Source: Bacteroidota bacterium
GTDB taxonomy: Bacteria; Bacteroidota; Bacteroidia; Bacteroidales; VadinHA17
NCBI GenBank assembly: GCA_030628785.1
Contig: DAOVQI010000140.1
Coordinates: forward strand, 1-7,925
Direction: 5' to 3'
DNA length: 7,925 bases
The translations under genes were made by a program, and so were the position numbers. The notes beneath the pieces were generated by a model that saw only the letters and a list, made by a program, of their open reading frames with translations, ran no database searches and was not told where the DNA came from. Position 1 is the first letter of the stretch, and each line of letters opens with the position of its first letter. Shown piece by piece: positions 5,861 through 7,925 of the stretch.

Positions 5861-5881
5861 ACTGAAGACTGAGGACTGCCC
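5861..5881. repeat. ACTGNNG heptad repeat, site 3, running into a GC-rich hairpin
   Basis: The heptads ACTGAAG and ACTGAGG are followed by ACTGCCC, whose end enters the hairpin at 5876-5913. After the hairpin the sequence resumes with CAGACT. This looks as if the hairpin had been inserted into, or grown out of, a heptad tract. Confidence 0.65.
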
Positions 5882-5913
5882 GCCCGAACGTACCGTTCGG
5901 TACGGGCGGGCAG
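5876..5913. repeat. GC-rich bulged hairpin just downstream of susD
   Basis: The outer stem is 10 bp, CTGCCCGCCC (5876-5885) with GGGCGGGCAG (5904-5913). A 4-nt bulge (GAAC, 5886-5889) on one side is followed by an inner 6-bp stem, GTACCG / CGGTAC, with a TT turn. An alternative inner fold pairs CCGAACG with CGTTCGG. It begins 38 nt past the susD stop and is the strongest stem in the window. It could end or attenuate susCD transcription or protect the mRNA 3' end, but the minus-strand sequence after it lacks a U-run, so it is not called a terminator. Confidence 0.65.
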
Positions 5914-5951
5914 ACTATTTCACTCCCTCATCCATTGACCTTCATATTTCT

Positions 5952-7631
5952 TCACTCCCCAACCGGCACCACAATCCTGAACACCACTCCTTCCCTTCCT
6001 CCCTTTCCCGGAGGATCAATCTCCGTGGGTACAGGATTTTTCCTCGTATGCCACCACATCTGGCTTTTTATTCCATCAGTACTGAACAAACCATAATTGG
6101 TTTCTTCGATATTCTGCCGTTTCTGTGCCTCCAGAAAATTATCCCAATTCAAGAGTACCTCACCTTCATTGATACACAATCTCACCGGCATTCCCATATC
6201 CGGGAAATATGTCGCTTCAAGCTCATATTCGAATATTCGTGCAGGGAAACCGGTCCTTCTGGCTTCATGCCAGGCCTGCCAGCCCTGAGTGAAGCATCCT
6301 GCCCATTTTTGCTCGATGATACGTTGGTATTTTTCACCATCGTAAGTTGCACTATCCCAAGCAACTTCCGGTTCTGAAAGGTAATCACCCATGAGTGTAT
6401 CCCATCGCTCCATTGAAGCAGTTATACCGGCTTCATATGCAGCTTTTGCTAATGCATCGTTACCCTGCCGCAAAAAATATTCGGCCTTAATGAATTCAAT
6501 CTCATCATAGGTTAATATATACAAGGGTGCGGTTTCGTCATAGCCTATGCGCAAACCTAGCAATGAAATCTTTTCTGCATCTGCAGCACAATAGGGCGCG
6601 CCATTTTGTTCTCCGACATATGGATCTGTTGATGTGCCATTCACATAGTCTGGTGTTTGCTGTGCAAAAACCGGAAGCCTTGGGTCATTCCTGGCTTCCA
6701 GCCAGTCTACCATGGTTCCACTTATTACGAAACCAGTACGTGTATAAAAAATATTGTATATTGGTTGTCTGTATGGCAGGCCTGGGTAAAAAAGCTGAAC
6801 ATTATCTTCATTTCCTGTCAAAACAGGAAAACCGGCAGGATCATTTAAAATGGCAGCCATTTCAGCATCAGCATTTGGATAAGCGGCGTCACCTGCCGTT
6901 GTTGTAAAGGGTCCGGTTCCTATCATGTCATAGGTAAAAAACCAGGGTGTGCCTGCGCTGCGGTTCAGTATCCTCAATTTCAGGGAATTTCCAAACTTTT
7001 TCCATAAAGCTGGGTCACCATCGAAAAACAGATCTCCCTCTCCAAAATTTGCCACATGAGAAAGATCAAATAATGCATTCACTTCATCCAATTCTTTAAT
7101 CAAATCTATGTAAATGCTTTCCTGTGTATCAAATTTTGGGGTAAGGATACCATTAACATCCAGGCCCTGAAGTGCTTCCGAATATGGAATATCTCCGAAC
7201 ATATCGGTTAATAAATGAAATATCCAAACACGCATAATCTTTGCTGCTGCCAAAAGACTGGTATTTCTTTCAATATCCTTATTATTGGAAATATCCTCCC
7301 TGGTTTTTCGTATAACAATCTCAAGATCAAGTAGATCAGTGATATAATAGTTATCAAGCCGATATGTCAGAGATCTGGGGAAATAATTGTCATCTTCCTT
7401 CCAACATACCAAACTCCATTGCTGGGATAAGAGTTTGTCCTGGAAAAAAAAGGGACATAACTCATTCTTAACAGATCGGATGATCACCTGTGTAAAAAGA
7501 TGAATGGAAGGGATATCTACCGGGTTATTGGGATCTGAATTCAATTCCTCAAAATGTTCGGTGCATGATCCTGACCATAACAGAATTATTGTAACAAAGA
7601 ACAGTTTGATATTTTTTTTCAATTTTTTCAT
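5952..7631 (-). CDS. SusD/RagB-family surface glycan-binding lipoprotein (SusD-like_2 type)
   Basis: A 559-residue outer-membrane lipoprotein that in this family caps the SusC transporter and binds oligosaccharides. The leader is Lys-rich, followed by a hydrophobic core and a lipobox ending at Cys23. TEHFEELNSDPNNP follows, a typical SusD N-terminus with acidic residues near the lipidated cysteine. Family landmarks are FGDIPYSEAL (145-154), DPALWKKFGNSLKLR (206-220), VDWLEARNDPRLP (308-320), YDEIEFIKAEYFLRQG (375-390, TPR-like helices) and the hallmark QKWAGCFTQGWQAWHEARR (441-459). The family usually ends near a WWD-like sequence, matched here by MWWHT at 525-529. About 30 further residues follow, rich in Pro, Gly, Lys and Val. 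The ATG at 7631 lies 33 nt after the susC stop, so co-transcription is likely; no Shine-Dalgarno is evident. The ligand cannot be predicted. Confidence 0.93.
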   Translation of the reverse strand: MKKLKKNIKLFFVTIILLWSGSCTEHFEELNSDPNNPVDIPSIHLFTQVIIRSVKNELCPFFFQDKLLSQQWSLVCWKEDDNYFPRSLTYRLDNYYITDLLDLEIVIRKTREDISNNKDIERNTSLLAAAKIMRVWIFHLLTDMFGDIPYSEALQGLDVNGILTPKFDTQESIYIDLIKELDEVNALFDLSHVANFGEGDLFFDGDPALWKKFGNSLKLRILNRSAGTPWFFTYDMIGTGPFTTTAGDAAYPNADAEMAAILNDPAGFPVLTGNEDNVQLFYPGLPYRQPIYNIFYTRTGFVISGTMVDWLEARNDPRLPVFAQQTPDYVNGTSTDPYVGEQNGAPYCAADAEKISLLGLRIGYDETAPLYILTYDEIEFIKAEYFLRQGNDALAKAAYEAGITASMERWDTLMGDYLSEPEVAWDSATYDGEKYQRIIEQKWAGCFTQGWQAWHEARRTGFPARIFEYELEATYFPDMGMPVRLCINEGEVLLNWDNFLEAQKRQNIEETNYGLFSTDGIKSQMWWHTRKNPVPTEIDPPGKGGREGVVFRIVVPVGE

Positions 7632-7664
7632 TGCTTAAGATTTCTGTTGTTAATACAAACCAGA

Positions 7665-7925
7665 CTAAAATGATACTTTCAGGTCAAATCCGTAGGACCT
7701 GACTGAAGGTATGGCAGCTGACTCTGTTCCAACATAGTTCCCTGCACCGTTGTTGTACTCCGGATCGATATTAGGGATATTCGAATGAATGAGCCACAGG
7801 TTCCTTCCAACCAGTGAAATGTGAATGTTCCTGACACCTGCTCTGGTCAGGAACGGGATATCCCTGAATGAATAACCCAGAACCACTTCACGGAGCTTGA
7901 TAAAGCTTGCATCAAACACCGATAA
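7665..7925 (-). CDS. SusC/RagA-family TonB-dependent outer-membrane transporter, C-terminal fragment
   Basis: Only the last 86 codons lie in the window; the gene continues past position 7925, with the frame open to the edge (Leu-Ser before Val-Phe-Asp-Ala). The GTG at 7919 is an internal valine codon, not a start. The fragment shows the SusC C-terminal signature: DASFIKLREVVLGYSF, then ISLVGRNLWLIHSNIPNIDPE, then SVRSYGFDLKVSF. It ends in Phe, as outer-membrane beta-barrel proteins do for BAM recognition. SusC proteins form the TonB-driven pore that imports oligosaccharides bound by the partner SusD, which is encoded immediately downstream. The stop is TAG at 7665-7667. Confidence 0.95.
   Translation of the reverse strand, partial: LSVFDASFIKLREVVLGYSFRDIPFLTRAGVRNIHISLVGRNLWLIHSNIPNIDPEYNNGAGNYVGTESAAIPSVRSYGFDLKVSF

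Larger units (their letters stand above)
4934..5951. other. 1-kb gene-free, palindrome-rich region between susD and the hydrolase gene
   Basis: No credible gene is present: the two plus-strand open frames here run through repeats and encode composition unlike real proteins. The region holds hairpins at 4983-5013, 5108-5118, 5127-5137, 5169-5179, 5210-5238, 5358-5405, 5427-5445, 5494-5514, 5582-5607, 5642-5660 and 5876-5913, two heptad tracts, and a C-rich tract at 5307-5336. About 5281-5310 carries short CTCA/GTCTCA repeats, and about 5760-5845 is AT-rich with near-repeats of TTCAC and ATTCAATATTC. Transcripts running from susD to the hydrolase gene would contain all of this as untranslated leader. 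Confidence 0.75.

Noticed and set aside
5538..5861. Plus-strand 107-codon open frame in the same gap
   Set aside because: It covers two hairpins, a heptad tract and AT-rich near-repeats. The amino-acid composition (Ser, Tyr, Ile, His and Cys rich at the end) is typical of translated intergenic filler.
5876..5913. Intrinsic transcription terminator for susCD
   Set aside because: The stem is strong and well placed, but no U-run follows it in the transcript sense, so only an mRNA-end or repeat role is proposed.
6527..6907. Plus-strand 126-codon open frame
   Set aside because: It lies wholly antisense within the susD gene, which has strong family motifs here.
7665..7919. Stand-alone 84-residue gene starting at GTG 7919
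   Set aside because: The frame stays open to the window edge and the sequence is the standard SusC C-terminus, so the GTG is an internal codon.

Overview
The window looks like part of a polysaccharide-utilisation locus from a member of the Bacteroidota. Evidence: a SusC C-terminus followed by a SusD-like lipoprotein, lipobox signal peptides, AT-rich gene starts without clear Shine-Dalgarno sequences, and intergenic DNA packed with short palindromes of a kind common in environmental Bacteroidia. Order or genus cannot be fixed from the sequence.

All four protein genes lie on the minus strand, so transcription runs from high to low coordinates. In that order: (1) the last 86 codons of a SusC-family TonB-dependent transporter (7665-7925, cut by the window edge); (2) a SusD-like surface glycan-binding lipoprotein (5952-7631), 33 nt after susC and probably co-transcribed with it; (3) about 1.0 kb without a credible gene (4934-5951), full of small hairpins, heptad repeats and a potential G-quadruplex; (4) a 1050-residue lipoprotein glycoside hydrolase distantly related to the GH106 alpha-L-rhamnosidases (1781-4933); (5) a 258-nt spacer with a perfect 16-nt palindrome and a heptad repeat; (6) a Gfo/Idh/MocA-family NAD(P)-dependent oxidoreductase (305-1522); (7) a 304-nt AT-rich tail with two more hairpin elements.

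A reasonable model is that SusC/SusD capture and import an oligosaccharide, the lipoprotein hydrolase trims it, and the cytoplasmic oxidoreductase acts on a released sugar or derivative. The substrate cannot be read from the sequence. No regulator (sigma/anti-sigma pair, hybrid two-component system or AraC protein) lies in the window.

The most unusual signal is in the non-coding DNA. A hairpin family shares the left flank CTACAATAAT, while its stems change in a base-pair-conserving way between copies. Two copies share an identical 31-nt core and sit as direct repeats on either side of the hydrolase-oxidoreductase pair. Around them are other palindromes with mostly 3-nt loops, and an ACTGNNG heptad repeat present at three places. 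I see no complete new multi-gene system here; the repeat elements are the best candidates for something undescribed.
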